This document shows, in pieces, positions 24,415 through 32,922 of a stretch of DNA of 64,000 nucleotides. The stretch lies in assembly GCA_963744575.1 (NCBI GenBank), contig CAVUUF010000001.1:62001-126000 (forward strand), written 5' to 3'. This DNA comes from Palsa-504 sp963744575. GTDB lineage: Bacteria > Actinomycetota > Actinomycetes > Streptosporangiales > Streptosporangiaceae. The position numbers and the translations under genes were made by a program. Below the pieces are notes generated by a model, which saw only the letters and a list, made by a program, of their open reading frames with translations, was not told the origin of the DNA and searched no databases. Numbering within the stretch: position 1 is the stretch's first letter; every line of letters starts with the position of its first letter.

Positions 24415-26184
24415 TTAGTAGCTGTCCAGGAAGGCCTTGGCCTCGGGGCCGGCGAACTGGGCGCCGTAGCCGGCGTTGACCACCAGGCAGGCCACCGCCA
24501 CGTCCTTGGCCGGCTCGAAGGCGATGAGCCAGCTGTTGGGTTGCTCCTGGCCCTGGATGTCGGCCGTCCCGGTCTTGGCGTAGACGCCCGGCCCGAAGCC
24601 GATCCCCGCGGCCGTCCCGCTGCTGACCACGGCCTGCATCATCTGCTTGAGCTGCGCGTCGGTGCTGGCCGGCAGCGGGGTGGCGGTGACCTGCTTCGTC
24701 CCGGGCAGCAGGATCGGCTGCCGGAACGTCCCGGCGTCCACGGTGGCCGCCACCGACGCCATGGCGAGCGGGGACGCGGTGAGCTGGCCCTCGCCGAACG
24801 CCTCCTGGGCGAGTTCGGAGCCGCTGGCGCTGGCCGGGGCGTTGAAGTAGCTGGCCGACAGGCTGGTGATGCCGATGTTCCAGTTCTGGTTCAGGCCGAA
24901 GTACTCCTTGGCGGTGCGGGCCAGGCCGCCGCCGGACAGGTGCGGCCACTGCGTGCTGAACGCGTTGTTGCAGGACTGGGCGAAGTCGGTGGTGAACGGG
25001 GTGCCGGGTGGTTCGGACTCGTTGTTGTCGTTGTGGTAGGTGATGCCCTGCACGGTGTAGGCCCCGGGGCAGGCGACGCCGGTCGACGCGGTGAGGGCCC
25101 CGCTGCTGATCAGCGCGGCCGAGGTGATGACCTTCATGGTCGAGCCGGGGGCCACCTTGGCGGTGAGCGCGAAGTCGTTGAAGCCGGCGTTGTTGGCGAT
25201 GGCCAGGATCTTGCCGGTGGACGGCTGGATGACCACCATCGAGCTGCCGCCGTGCATGGCCACGGCCGTGCGGGCCGCGGCCTCGGCCCGGGCGTCGATG
25301 GTGGTGGTCAGGTTCGAGATGTTGCGCGCCGCGATGACCGCCGCCTGGCTGTTCTGGACCGGCTGTCCCCTGGCCGTCTGGATCTCGACGTTCAGGCCCG
25401 GGGATCCTTGCCCGGGCGGCGCGTGGCTCTCCAGCAGGTTGGCGATATTGGTCAGCCCGGAGTCCTTGTACGAGGTGATGTCGTTACCGCTGGCGTCACT
25501 CACTCCGGCCACCCCCGGGGGGACTTCGACCGCCGCCAGGTGGGTTTGCGCGGCGAGGTTCGGCGCCAGGACGTCGGGGGCCCAGGCGATGTACCACACC
25601 TGCGAGTTCGGTTTGGCGTAGGTGACCAGCGACGAGTGGTAGCTCCACGTGCCGCTGAGGGCCTTGGCGGCGTCCGCCGCGGCCACCGTGGCGTTGACCG
25701 TGAACTGAGCCGTTGCCCGCGTCCCGCTCCCGGGGGCCGCAGCGGCGCCCTGGGTGCTCGCGGTCAGCTTCGACAGGTGCAGGTACTTCTGGTAGGTGAC
25801 CAGCGCGGCCTGGGCCGCGGCCGGGTGATCGGTGTAGCGGGCGGCCTGGCCGAGGTCACCGGCCTGCCACGCCTGCAGGAACGCGGTAGTGATCTGTTCC
25901 GCGTCCTGGCTGGGCGAGCTCCCGTTCGGCACGAAGCCGGTGGTGTTCGCGTTCCCGCCGGGCAGCACCACCGTGACGACGACGACGGCGATGGCGACCA
26001 CGACCGCGATCGCTGCGGCGATCACCGCGATGATGACCTTCCGCGGCTTACCCCGCTTCCCGCGGTGGCGGTGCAGGGACGGCCCGGGCCCCGGCCCCGG
26101 CCCGACGGCCTGGAACGGGGCGGTCGGGGGTTCCGATGCGTACCACGGGCCTGACGACCTGCTGCCATGGGAATCGTCGGTCAC
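24415..26184 (-). CDS. Penicillin-binding protein, class B, with MecA-type N-terminal domain
   Basis: This is a membrane-anchored D,D-transpeptidase that cross-links peptidoglycan outside the cell. A basic, proline-rich cytoplasmic tail precedes one membrane segment (VIIAVIAAAIAVVVAIAVVV). An NTF2-like MecA N-terminal domain follows (about 85-205), then the transpeptidase domain. The three active-site motifs are present: STMK (about 348-351), SCN (about 404-406) and KTGT near the C-terminus. I prefer the GTG at 26184 (M-TDDSHGS); an in-frame TTG at 26220 is possible. It begins the core genome next to the putative attR. A palindrome about 100 bases upstream may regulate it. Confidence 0.9.
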   Translation of the reverse strand: MTDDSHGSRSSGPWYASEPPTAPFQAVGPGPGPGPSLHRHRGKRGKPRKVIIAVIAAAIAVVVAIAVVVVTVVLPGGNANTTGFVPNGSSPSQDAEQITTAFLQAWQAGDLGQAARYTDHPAAAQAALVTYQKYLHLSKLTASTQGAAAAPGSGTRATAQFTVNATVAAADAAKALSGTWSYHSSLVTYAKPNSQVWYIAWAPDVLAPNLAAQTHLAAVEVPPGVAGVSDASGNDITSYKDSGLTNIANLLESHAPPGQGSPGLNVEIQTARGQPVQNSQAAVIAARNISNLTTTIDARAEAAARTAVAMHGGSSMVVIQPSTGKILAIANNAGFNDFALTAKVAPGSTMKVITSAALISSGALTASTGVACPGAYTVQGITYHNDNNESEPPGTPFTTDFAQSCNNAFSTQWPHLSGGGLARTAKEYFGLNQNWNIGITSLSASYFNAPASASGSELAQEAFGEGQLTASPLAMASVAATVDAGTFRQPILLPGTKQVTATPLPASTDAQLKQMMQAVVSSGTAAGIGFGPGVYAKTGTADIQGQEQPNSWLIAFEPAKDVAVACLVVNAGYGAQFAGPEAKAFLDSY

Positions 26185-26284
26185 CCAAGCGACGGTACCC
26201 ACCGGGCAGTTAGCGGACAAATGGCCGGGTCCGGCGAGGCGGGTAGCCTGGGCTGGCGGCCCTCTTCCCGCAGGTTCATGACGA

Positions 26285-26303
26285 CATCGCTGTCACAGCG
26301 ATG
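26285..26303. promoter_or_regulatory. Perfect 19-bp palindrome between the PBP and DUF1707 genes
   Basis: CATCGCTGTCACAGCGATG is a perfect 9-1-9 inverted repeat in the divergent intergenic region. Size and symmetry fit a dimeric transcription factor site. A related half-site (GCAGCGATGC) lies 12 bases downstream. A GGGCGC run follows at about 26347-26370. Which of the two flanking genes it controls cannot be told. Confidence 0.45.
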
Positions 26304-26554
26304 CTGCCGGAGCAGCAGCGATGCCACATCGATGCAGTTATCTGTGGCGGGCGCGGGCGCGGGCGCGGGCTCGCGATCCGGGTTCGGAGAGAGGTACTGG
26401 GGCGCGCGGGGCTGGTGGTGCTTTTTGGGGAGTGCGCCGCGGTGAGGTGGGGCGTGGGGCGGGCTGGGGCCGCGCGCGTTCGGTCGTGTGCGCGAGGACG
26501 CGGCGAGCGGGGCTAGGTTAGGCTTTTCTTGCTTCGGGCTGTCGGGAGGTACGG

Positions 26555-27163
26555 GTGATGGCAGGAGCAGGCGACGAGATGGCGGCGGCCGGGGGGTACT
26601 TCCTGGCGTCGCACGCTGACCGCGAGCGGGTGGTCAACACGGTCAAGGCGGCGTTCACGGAGGGCCGGCTGACCCAGGACGAGCTCGAGACGCGGGTGGC
26701 CCAGGCGCTCGGCTCGCGGACGTACGCGGAGCTGGCCGCGGTCACGGCCGGCCTTCCGGCGGAGACAGACCCGGCCCGGCGACCGCGCACGCCGAACCTG
26801 ACCCCCGTCTGGTGGGGCCTGGGCGTGTTCTCCGGCTTCCCGCCCATCCTGCTCGCGGCCGGCTACCTGGCCAGCAACGAGAACGTGGCCGGGCTGGGCC
26901 TGGCGCTGTTCATCCTCGATTTCATCGTCGCCTTCCTGGGCGGCGTGATCGCCATCGGCACCGCGGTGGACACACGGATGAAGAACCGCAGGGCCGCGCA
27001 ACTGCCGCCGGGGCCGGGCGGCGGACCGCCCTCCGGCGGCCCGGGCCGCTTCGCCACCGGCCAGGAGCCGGCCCGCCCCGAGGCCCGGCGCGACGAGACC
27101 GGCGCGGAAACCCGGTCGGTCCCCGGTCGCGGACCGCTGCGTCCGCTGTGGCAGGCGCCCTGA
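26555..27163 (+). CDS. DUF1707 (SHOCT-like) membrane protein
   Basis: The first 60 or so residues fit DUF1707: HADRERVVNTVKAAFTEGRL then QDELETRVAQALGSRTYAEL, ending in the usual LPAE linker. Two hydrophobic segments follow (VWWGLGVFSGFPPILLAAGY and GLALFILDFIVAFLGGVIAI), then a long proline/glycine-rich charged tail. GGGAGG is placed well for GTG 26555 or ATG 26558. Function is unknown; the domain is common in actinobacteria on membrane or regulatory proteins. Confidence 0.85.
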   Translation: MMAGAGDEMAAAGGYFLASHADRERVVNTVKAAFTEGRLTQDELETRVAQALGSRTYAELAAVTAGLPAETDPARRPRTPNLTPVWWGLGVFSGFPPILLAAGYLASNENVAGLGLALFILDFIVAFLGGVIAIGTAVDTRMKNRRAAQLPPGPGGGPPSGGPGRFATGQEPARPEARRDETGAETRSVPGRGPLRPLWQAP

Positions 27164-27284
27164 CCCTGGAGGGATCGGCGTCGCGGCGTTAGCCTGGTCC
27201 CGGGGGTTTAATCATGACCGACGTCGGGCGTGTGCAGGCTGCGGCCGTTGACGTGGCGGCGGGCCGGCCCGGCCGCGGCCCCAG

Positions 27285-27824
27285 GTGGTCCCGCTGCGCG
27301 GGCTGCCGGTGGTGGCCGTGGTGGTGGGGCTGGTCATCGCGTCCATCGCGGGCAACTGGCTGTGGGCGCTGACCTTCTGCCACGTGGTGGGCGGCGGGCT
27401 GTGGACGGCGATCGACCTGTTCGTCGGGCTGATCATCGGGCCGATCCTGGGACGGCTCCCGGCCGAGGCCAGGGCGGAGTTCGCGGCCCGGTTCATGCCG
27501 AAGATGGTCCTGCTCATGCCCACCCTGGTGCTGATGACGCTGGCGGCCGGGTTCCAGCTGGCGCTGCAGGCGGGAAACCTCGCCCCGTCCAGCCCGAACC
27601 ACGCCTGGCTGATCGTCTCCTACTGCGTCGTCGGGGTGATGGCGGTGATCGCGCTCGGCGTGCTCGAGCCGGCCAACATCGCGGTGCTGGTCGAGATGCG
27701 CAAGCGGGAGCCGGACGGGGATGTGATCGCGCTGCTGATGAAGCGGTTCCTGTACACCGCGGGGATCACCGGGATCATGCAGGTCGCCACGCTCATCATC
27801 ATGACCCGGGTGGCAACCCAGTGA
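27285..27824 (+). CDS. Polytopic membrane protein (unknown function)
   Basis: This protein of about 179 residues has four hydrophobic segments: VVAVVVGLVIASIAGNWLWA, a TAIDLFVGLIIGPILGRL region, LMPTLVLMTLAAGFQLAL and WLIVSYCVVGVMAVIALGVL, with a final helix near ITGIMQVATLIIM. A His in TFCHVVGGGLW could bind haem, as in CopD-like proteins, but this is speculative. The GTG start at 27285 lacks a good ribosome site. A well-placed ATG at 27214 with GGGGG upstream is in another frame, so a frameshift near the 5' end is possible. The stop overlaps the next GTG (GTGA). Confidence 0.7.
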   Translation: MVPLRGLPVVAVVVGLVIASIAGNWLWALTFCHVVGGGLWTAIDLFVGLIIGPILGRLPAEARAEFAARFMPKMVLLMPTLVLMTLAAGFQLALQAGNLAPSSPNHAWLIVSYCVVGVMAVIALGVLEPANIAVLVEMRKREPDGDVIALLMKRFLYTAGITGIMQVATLIIMTRVATQ

Positions 27825-28252
27825 CCGCGGGAGGCGCAGAGGCCACGGCCGGGCGCCGGCGCTTCCCGCCGGTGGCCGAACTGACCACGGTCTCGCTGGC
27901 CCTGGTCGTCATCGGCGGGATCCTGATGGCCTCCTACGCCCCGCGGCGGCCGCCGCTCGGCGGGCCCGCCGCGCTCGCCACCGCGGGCGCCGCGCTGCTG
28001 CTGGCCGTCGCCGTCATGCTGTTCCGGCTCCGGGAGTTCAACTGGGACCGGTTTTCCGTGGTGTTCCGGTGGGCGCTGCTGGCCTACGTCGTCTCGGCCG
28101 GGGTAATCGGCTTCGCCTTCGTCCGCGACCACATCCGCGGCGCCCCGCTGGCCCTGGTCGTGGTCATGCTGGCGATCTACGCGGTGGACGTGCCGGTGGT
28201 CATCGCGTTCACCGTGGCGCGCTACTCCTCGCCGCCGCACGCGGCCGACTGA
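27821..28252 (+). CDS. Small polytopic membrane protein (unknown function)
   Basis: This 143-residue protein has four probable membrane helices (LTTVSLALVVIGGILMASYA; ALATAGAALLLAVAVMLF; FRWALLAYVVSAGVIGFAFV; ALVVVMLAIYAVDVPVVIAF). It starts at GTG 27821, overlapping the previous stop by GTGA, so the two genes are translationally coupled and probably form a membrane complex. I do not recognise a family. Confidence 0.75.
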   Translation: MTAGGAEATAGRRRFPPVAELTTVSLALVVIGGILMASYAPRRPPLGGPAALATAGAALLLAVAVMLFRLREFNWDRFSVVFRWALLAYVVSAGVIGFAFVRDHIRGAPLALVVVMLAIYAVDVPVVIAFTVARYSSPPHAAD

Positions 28253-28314
28253 GCAGGGGCCGGCAGCGAAGAAGCCGGCCGAAGAGAGCGCCGACAGAGA
28301 AGGACCGGCTGAGG

Positions 28315-29532
28315 TCAGCCCGCGAACAGGTGCAGCTCGGCGGCGAAGCGCTGCGCCATCTCCATCGCCGGGGCCAGCTCGGGGTGCCGGACGATGACCA
28401 TGCCGTCGGCGATCAGGGTGGCCCGCCAGTCCCGCCGCGGCGCGCCGACCGGGAGCAGCTCCAGCGCGGCAACGTGGTCGCCGTAGCTGGCCAGCAGCCG
28501 GTCCAGGCCCTCGTAGCGGGTGATCCGGCCGGCCCCGCGGGCCCGCTTGAAGATGCTGGCCGCGTTGTAGCGGCGCCGCACCGGCTGGTCGATCCGGCCG
28601 TGCGCGACGGCCTGCGCCCAGCCGGTGAACAGGTCGGCGTCGGTGGCGTAGTTCATCACGTCCACCGTGCGGGCACCCGGCGGCCGGGCGCCGATCTCGC
28701 CGAACACCACCTCGCCGTCGGCCTTGCGGTACCACTCCATGTGGGTGAACCCGGCCCGGAAGCCGAGCGCGGACAGCACGGCGCGGCCGAGTTCCCGGCC
28801 GCCCTGCAGCCCGGGCTCGTCCAGGTCGCGCAGCGCCATCGTGATCGGGCTGATCCACTCGTGGATCTTGGTCATCAGCGGGCGCGGGTGGTACTGGCAG
28901 ATGTTCTCCACCAGGACCTGGCCGCCGGCGCAGATGGTGTCGTAGGTGAACTCCTCGGCGTCGATGAACTCCTCCACGCTGACCCGCGGCACGTGCCGGA
29001 TGGCGGGCAGGATGGCGTCGAGGTCGGCGGCCGAGTCGGCCCGGTAGGTGTCGGCCGAGCCGGCCCCGTCGATGGGCTTGACGATGAGCGGGTAGCCGAC
29101 CCGTTCGGCGGCCGCCCACACCTCGGCCACCGTGGTGGCGGCGACGTGCCACGGGGTGCGCAGGCCGGCTCGGTCGAGCAGCTGCTTCATCCGCTCCTTG
29201 TCCCGGAACGGCACCGTCTGCGCCACGGTGAGCCCGGGCAATCCCAGGTCCTCGCGCAGCCGCGCGGCCAGCATCATGTACGGCTCCCACAGGCACTCGA
29301 CCTGGTCGACGCGCACCCGGCCGGCCAGCTCGCGCACGATCGCCGCCACGTGGTCCCCGTCGGCCAGCGAGCCGACGTGCACGTAGTGGTCCAGGGCCTC
29401 CCGGGCGGGCGGCGGCAGCGCGTCCGGCGCCTGGTCGCCCAGGCCGATGACGCCCACCCCGGCGCGGCCGAGGCCGCGGGTGAAGAACGCCATCTCCGCC
29501 GGGTAGCCGGGCGAGATCATCAGTACGTTCAA
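28315..29532 (-). CDS. ATP-grasp ligase 1 (carboxylate-amine ligase-like)
   Basis: This 405-residue ATP-grasp protein has a Rossmann-like pre-grasp start (MNVLMISPGYPAEMAFFTRG), the adenine-side PLIVKPIDGAGSADTYR loop, EEFIDAEEFTYDT, and the metal-binding EIGARPPGA motif near residue 290. The family activates a carboxylate as acyl phosphate for attack by an amine or thiol. It shares with its two neighbours the RDKxxMKxxLxxAG motif and overall layout. Its ATG overlaps the stop of the upstream paralog by 4 bases. The substrate cannot be read from sequence. Confidence 0.9.
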   Translation of the reverse strand: MNVLMISPGYPAEMAFFTRGLGRAGVGVIGLGDQAPDALPPPAREALDHYVHVGSLADGDHVAAIVRELAGRVRVDQVECLWEPYMMLAARLREDLGLPGLTVAQTVPFRDKERMKQLLDRAGLRTPWHVAATTVAEVWAAAERVGYPLIVKPIDGAGSADTYRADSAADLDAILPAIRHVPRVSVEEFIDAEEFTYDTICAGGQVLVENICQYHPRPLMTKIHEWISPITMALRDLDEPGLQGGRELGRAVLSALGFRAGFTHMEWYRKADGEVVFGEIGARPPGARTVDVMNYATDADLFTGWAQAVAHGRIDQPVRRRYNAASIFKRARGAGRITRYEGLDRLLASYGDHVAALELLPVGAPRRDWRATLIADGMVIVRHPELAPAMEMAQRFAAELHLFAG

Positions 29533-30746
29533 CCGAGCTCCACCCGGACGGTGCTGATGATCTGCTTCAGCGCGGCGGTCACCGCACCGGTGTCCGGATG
29601 CCGGACGGTGATGTGGCCGTCGCCCTCGTAGCTGCCCGAAGACGGCTGGCCGGGCCGGGGCAGCCGGGAGTCGACCACCAGGGCGGTCACCTCGGGCGGC
29701 AGCCGGTCAAGCCCGCGCACCGCTGTGACCTGGCCCGCGCCCTGGCCGCGCAGGTAGGCGGTGCCCGCGGCCCACTTCCGTTCGGGTGGGTCGAAGCGGC
29801 CGTCCACCATCAGCCTGGCCCACGCGGTGTACAGGTCGAAGTCGTGCGCGTAGCACAGCATCGAGGTGATCTGGGCGCCCGGCGGCCGCGCCCCCACCTC
29901 GGATACGGCCACGGTGCCGTCCGGGCGCCGGAACCACTCCATGTGGGTGAGCCCGGTGCCGAGCCCGAGGGCGCGCAGCGCCTCCGGGGCCACCTTCCTG
30001 ATGCCGTCGTACTCCGGGCCGATGTCGCGGGGCAGCAGCACCACCCACTGCATCCACGGGTTGCGCAGCACCTCCAGCGGGGTCGGCAGGTAGTTCGAGA
30101 CCGAGTCCCAGACGATCCGCCCGCCGACCATCACGCTGTCGTAGGAGCCCTCGTCCCCGGTGAGGAACTCCTCGATCTGCGCGGGCCGGTCCGGGCCGGG
30201 CGGGACCGTGCCCAGCCAGGCTTCCAGGTCCCCGGGTCCGTCGAGCCGGAAGGTGCTCTTCGCCCCCGCTCCCGCAGGCGGCTTGACGACCAGCGGGAAA
30301 CCCGCTCGTTCGGCAAATTCGATCGCGTCGGCCGGACAGACGGCCAGCTTGTGCCGCGCGCACGGCACCCCCGCGGCCCGCAGCACCGTCTTCATCTGCG
30401 CCTTGTCGCGGAAGTTGTTCGCCGTGACCGGGTCCATGCCGGGGATGCCGAGGTGCTCCCGCACCTGCGCGAGGGGGACCTGGAGCTGCTCGAGCACGGC
30501 CAGCAGCCGCCGCACCGGGCCGAGCTGGCGGCCCAGGCCCGCCACCGCGGCGGCGATCTGGCCGGGGTCAAGCGCGTCGTCGATCCGCCAGTGGCCGGCC
30601 AGGGTCTCCTTCAGCCGGGGCGGCAGGCCGTCCGCGGGCTCGCAGGTGATCAGCGCCGTCTGCACGCCGGGCAGGCGCGCCGCCGCCGCCACGAACCGCG
30701 TCGTGGTGTCGAGCAGGTAAGGCGCGACGAACCCGGCGGTCACCAT
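29529..30746 (-). CDS. ATP-grasp ligase 2
   Basis: This paralog of 28315-29532 is also 405 residues. It has NNFRDKAQMKTVLRAAGV, the nucleotide loop PLVVKPPAGAGAKSTFR, EEFLTGDEGSYDSV and the metal motif SEVGARPPGA. It starts 26 bases from the divergent third paralog at 30773 and overlaps ligase 1 at its stop. The shared organisation implies successive ligations on one substrate or formation of a heteromer. No carrier-protein or nonribosomal synthetase gene is near, so free small-molecule amino acids or peptides are likelier substrates. Confidence 0.9.
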   Translation of the reverse strand: MVTAGFVAPYLLDTTTRFVAAAARLPGVQTALITCEPADGLPPRLKETLAGHWRIDDALDPGQIAAAVAGLGRQLGPVRRLLAVLEQLQVPLAQVREHLGIPGMDPVTANNFRDKAQMKTVLRAAGVPCARHKLAVCPADAIEFAERAGFPLVVKPPAGAGAKSTFRLDGPGDLEAWLGTVPPGPDRPAQIEEFLTGDEGSYDSVMVGGRIVWDSVSNYLPTPLEVLRNPWMQWVVLLPRDIGPEYDGIRKVAPEALRALGLGTGLTHMEWFRRPDGTVAVSEVGARPPGAQITSMLCYAHDFDLYTAWARLMVDGRFDPPERKWAAGTAYLRGQGAGQVTAVRGLDRLPPEVTALVVDSRLPRPGQPSSGSYEGDGHITVRHPDTGAVTAALKQIISTVRVELG

Positions 30747-30750
30747 GGGA

Positions 30751-30760
30751 GGTACGTACC
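30751..30760. promoter_or_regulatory. Short palindrome between divergent ATP-grasp starts
   Basis: GGTACGTACC is a perfect 10-bp palindrome centred in the 26 bases that separate two divergent start codons (30746 minus, 30773 plus). The gap is too small for two normal promoters, so transcription must start inside the opposite coding regions or both transcripts must be nearly leaderless. Confidence 0.35.
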
Positions 30761-30772
30761 CTCAGGTTTAAC

Positions 30773-32005
30773 ATGCCAGACATGAACGTCGTGTTCGTGG
30801 AACCGTTCTTCCCGGCCAACCAGCGTCAGTTCGCCCGGGCCCTGGCGGAGGCCGGGGCGACCGTGATCGGCATCGGCGAGTACCCGGTGGAATCCTTCGA
30901 CGACCAGCTCAAGGGCTGGCTGTACCACTACGAGCGGATCTCCTCGGTGACCGACATCGGGGCCCTGACCCGGGCGGTCCGCTGGGTGCAGGACAAACTG
31001 TGGGTGGACCGGCTCGAGGCCACCATCGAGGCGCACACCATGGCCGCCGCGCAGGTCCGCGAGGCCTGCGCGATCCCGGGCACGTCGGTGCGGACGGCCT
31101 GGCTGTGCCGGGACAAGCCGTCGATGAAGGAGGCACTGCGCGCCGCGGGGGTGCCGACCGCCTTGTCGGCTGCGGTCGCTTCCGCCGCTGAGGCCAGGGA
31201 TTTTGCCGAACGGGCGGGGTTCCCGCTGATCCTCAAGCCGCGTAGTGGCGCCGGGGCGTCCGGCACGGTCCGGGTGGATTCGCTGGCCGAGCTGGATCAC
31301 GCGCTGGGGGTGTTCGGCGGCCAGGGGGTCGATTCGATCGCCGTGGAGGAGTTCGTCGAGGGGCACGAGGGCTTCTACGACACGATCACCATCGACGGGC
31401 AGGTGGCCCTGGACTTCGCCTCGCACTACTACCCGAACGTGCTCGAGGCGATGCGGACCCGGTGGATCTCGCCCCAGTTCGTCGCCACCAACCGGATCGA
31501 CAGCGCGCCGGAATACGGCGAGCTGCGGGAGATGGGCCGCCGGGTGATCGCCGCGCTGGGCATCGGGACGTCGGCCACGCACATGGAGTGGTTCTTCGGG
31601 CCCAAGGGCCTGAGGTTCTCCGAGATCGGCTGCCGGCCGCCCGGCGTGGGCGCCTGGGACCTGTACTCGGCGGGCAACGACATCGACCTGTACCGGGCCT
31701 GGGCCGACGCCATCACCCGCGGCGGGACCGGTATGGTGCCGTCGCGGCGGTTCGCCAGCGGGATCGTGGCGCTGCGCCCGTCGCAGGACGGTTCGATCTC
31801 CGGCTACAGCGGGGTCGACGAACTGCAGGGCCAGTACGGCGAGTGGGTCATCGACGCGCACCTGCCGCCGCCGGGCACGCCCACCCAGCCGGTGGAGGCC
31901 GGCTACATGGCCAACGCCTACGTGCGGATGCGCCACCCCGACTACGACGCGCTGCGCGGCATGCTCAACGCGGTCGGCCGCACGCTGCACGTCTATGCCA
32001 CATGA
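30773..32005 (+). CDS. ATP-grasp ligase 3
   Basis: This third paralog (410 residues) begins MPDMNVVFVEPFFPANQRQF. It has WLCRDKPSMKEALRAAGV, the nucleotide loop PLILKPRSGAGASGTVR, EEFVEGHEGFYDT and the metal motif SEIGCRPPGVG. An AGG 6 bases upstream favours ATG 30773 over the ATG at 30782. Its stop overlaps the next gene start (ATGA), so it heads a coupled transcript with the S51-like hydrolase and the Fes-like esterase. Confidence 0.9.
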   Translation: MPDMNVVFVEPFFPANQRQFARALAEAGATVIGIGEYPVESFDDQLKGWLYHYERISSVTDIGALTRAVRWVQDKLWVDRLEATIEAHTMAAAQVREACAIPGTSVRTAWLCRDKPSMKEALRAAGVPTALSAAVASAAEARDFAERAGFPLILKPRSGAGASGTVRVDSLAELDHALGVFGGQGVDSIAVEEFVEGHEGFYDTITIDGQVALDFASHYYPNVLEAMRTRWISPQFVATNRIDSAPEYGELREMGRRVIAALGIGTSATHMEWFFGPKGLRFSEIGCRPPGVGAWDLYSAGNDIDLYRAWADAITRGGTGMVPSRRFASGIVALRPSQDGSISGYSGVDELQGQYGEWVIDAHLPPPGTPTQPVEAGYMANAYVRMRHPDYDALRGMLNAVGRTLHVYAT

Positions 32006-32922
32006 GGGTCATCCTGCTCGGGCCGCAGCGCCGGCCGACGGTGGACTCGGTGATGCGCTCGCTGGCTCTGTCCGGCCCGGTCGCGATGGTCAGCGCGGGC
32101 TGGCGGGAACGCGAGCCCGACGACGCCGAGCTTCGCAGGCTGGTCGGCGGCGAGGCCGTCAACCTGTCCCTGTACCAGCGCTGGCTGGACGTGCAGGAGC
32201 GCGATCCCGAGTACGTGGCGGGCGCGGGCCGGCTGGACGGCGTCCTCACCGAACTGCAGGACCTGTACCTGCTGCGGCTGGATTACGCGCTGCGGGCGGT
32301 CAACGCGCTGCGGCGCCGCGAGTCCGGTGACGGGCTGCGGTCGCAGGCGTTGTCCCAGGCCATGGCCGCGGTCCGCGAGCTTGACGCGGCCCACCTGCGC
32401 CGGGTCAACGAGGCCCGGCTTGAGTTCTTCGGCCGGCTGGCGCCGCACGACCGGCCGGTGATCGCCGAGCACCGCGCGGCGGTGTCGGACGTTGTGCGTG
32501 CGGCTTCCGCCGTGGTCCTCGCGGGCGGCCACGTGGGCGTGCTGGCCGAGGTGCTGCACCTGTTCAACGTGGCCGCTTCCCTGGGGCGCGGCCCGGTCAT
32601 CGCCTGGTCGGCGGGCGCGATGGCGCTGACGGACCGGATCGTGCTGTTCCACGACCGGGCCCCGCAAGGTCCCGGCCACCCCGAGGTCTACGGCAGCGGG
32701 CTGAGCGTGGTCCGCGACGTGGTGCTGCTGCCGCACGCCCGGGCCAGGCTGCTGCTCGACGACACGCCGCGGATGGCGACCTTCGCCCGGAGGTTCGGCC
32801 CGGCCCGCTGTGTGCTGCTCGAGGCGGGCACCCGGATCGAGGCCGGCCGCGACGGCGGCTGGCCGCCGGGAACCCGGGTCCTGGGCGAGGACGGCCACGT
32901 GACCGCGGTGGCGGCGGCGTGA
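32002..32922 (+). CDS. Peptidase S51 / cyanophycinase-like serine hydrolase
   Basis: This 306-residue protein has a Rossmann-like glutamine-amidotransferase-type fold signature. SAVVLAGGHVGVLAEVL resembles the Gly-rich loop of dipeptidase E, and IAWSAGAMAL carries the probable Ser nucleophile of family S51 (GxSAGA). Family members hydrolyse Asp-X or aspartyl-arginine bonds (cyanophycinase). The N-terminal 190 residues, rich in helices, are less familiar. It is coupled by 4-base overlaps to ligase 3 upstream and to the esterase downstream, so it probably trims or recycles the ligase product. Confidence 0.75.
   Translation: MRVILLGPQRRPTVDSVMRSLALSGPVAMVSAGWREREPDDAELRRLVGGEAVNLSLYQRWLDVQERDPEYVAGAGRLDGVLTELQDLYLLRLDYALRAVNALRRRESGDGLRSQALSQAMAAVRELDAAHLRRVNEARLEFFGRLAPHDRPVIAEHRAAVSDVVRAASAVVLAGGHVGVLAEVLHLFNVAASLGRGPVIAWSAGAMALTDRIVLFHDRAPQGPGHPEVYGSGLSVVRDVVLLPHARARLLLDDTPRMATFARRFGPARCVLLEAGTRIEAGRDGGWPPGTRVLGEDGHVTAVAAA

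Noticed and set aside
24397..26154. 585-codon plus-strand frame opposite the penicillin-binding protein
   Set aside because: Highly repetitive Gly/Arg/Val product, antisense to a protein with STMK, SCN and KTGT motifs.
27620..29296. 558-codon minus-strand frame overlapping ATP-grasp ligase 1 and the membrane proteins
   Set aside because: It is in another frame of ligase 1 and antisense to two membrane proteins; composition is Arg/Gly/Pro-rich without motifs.
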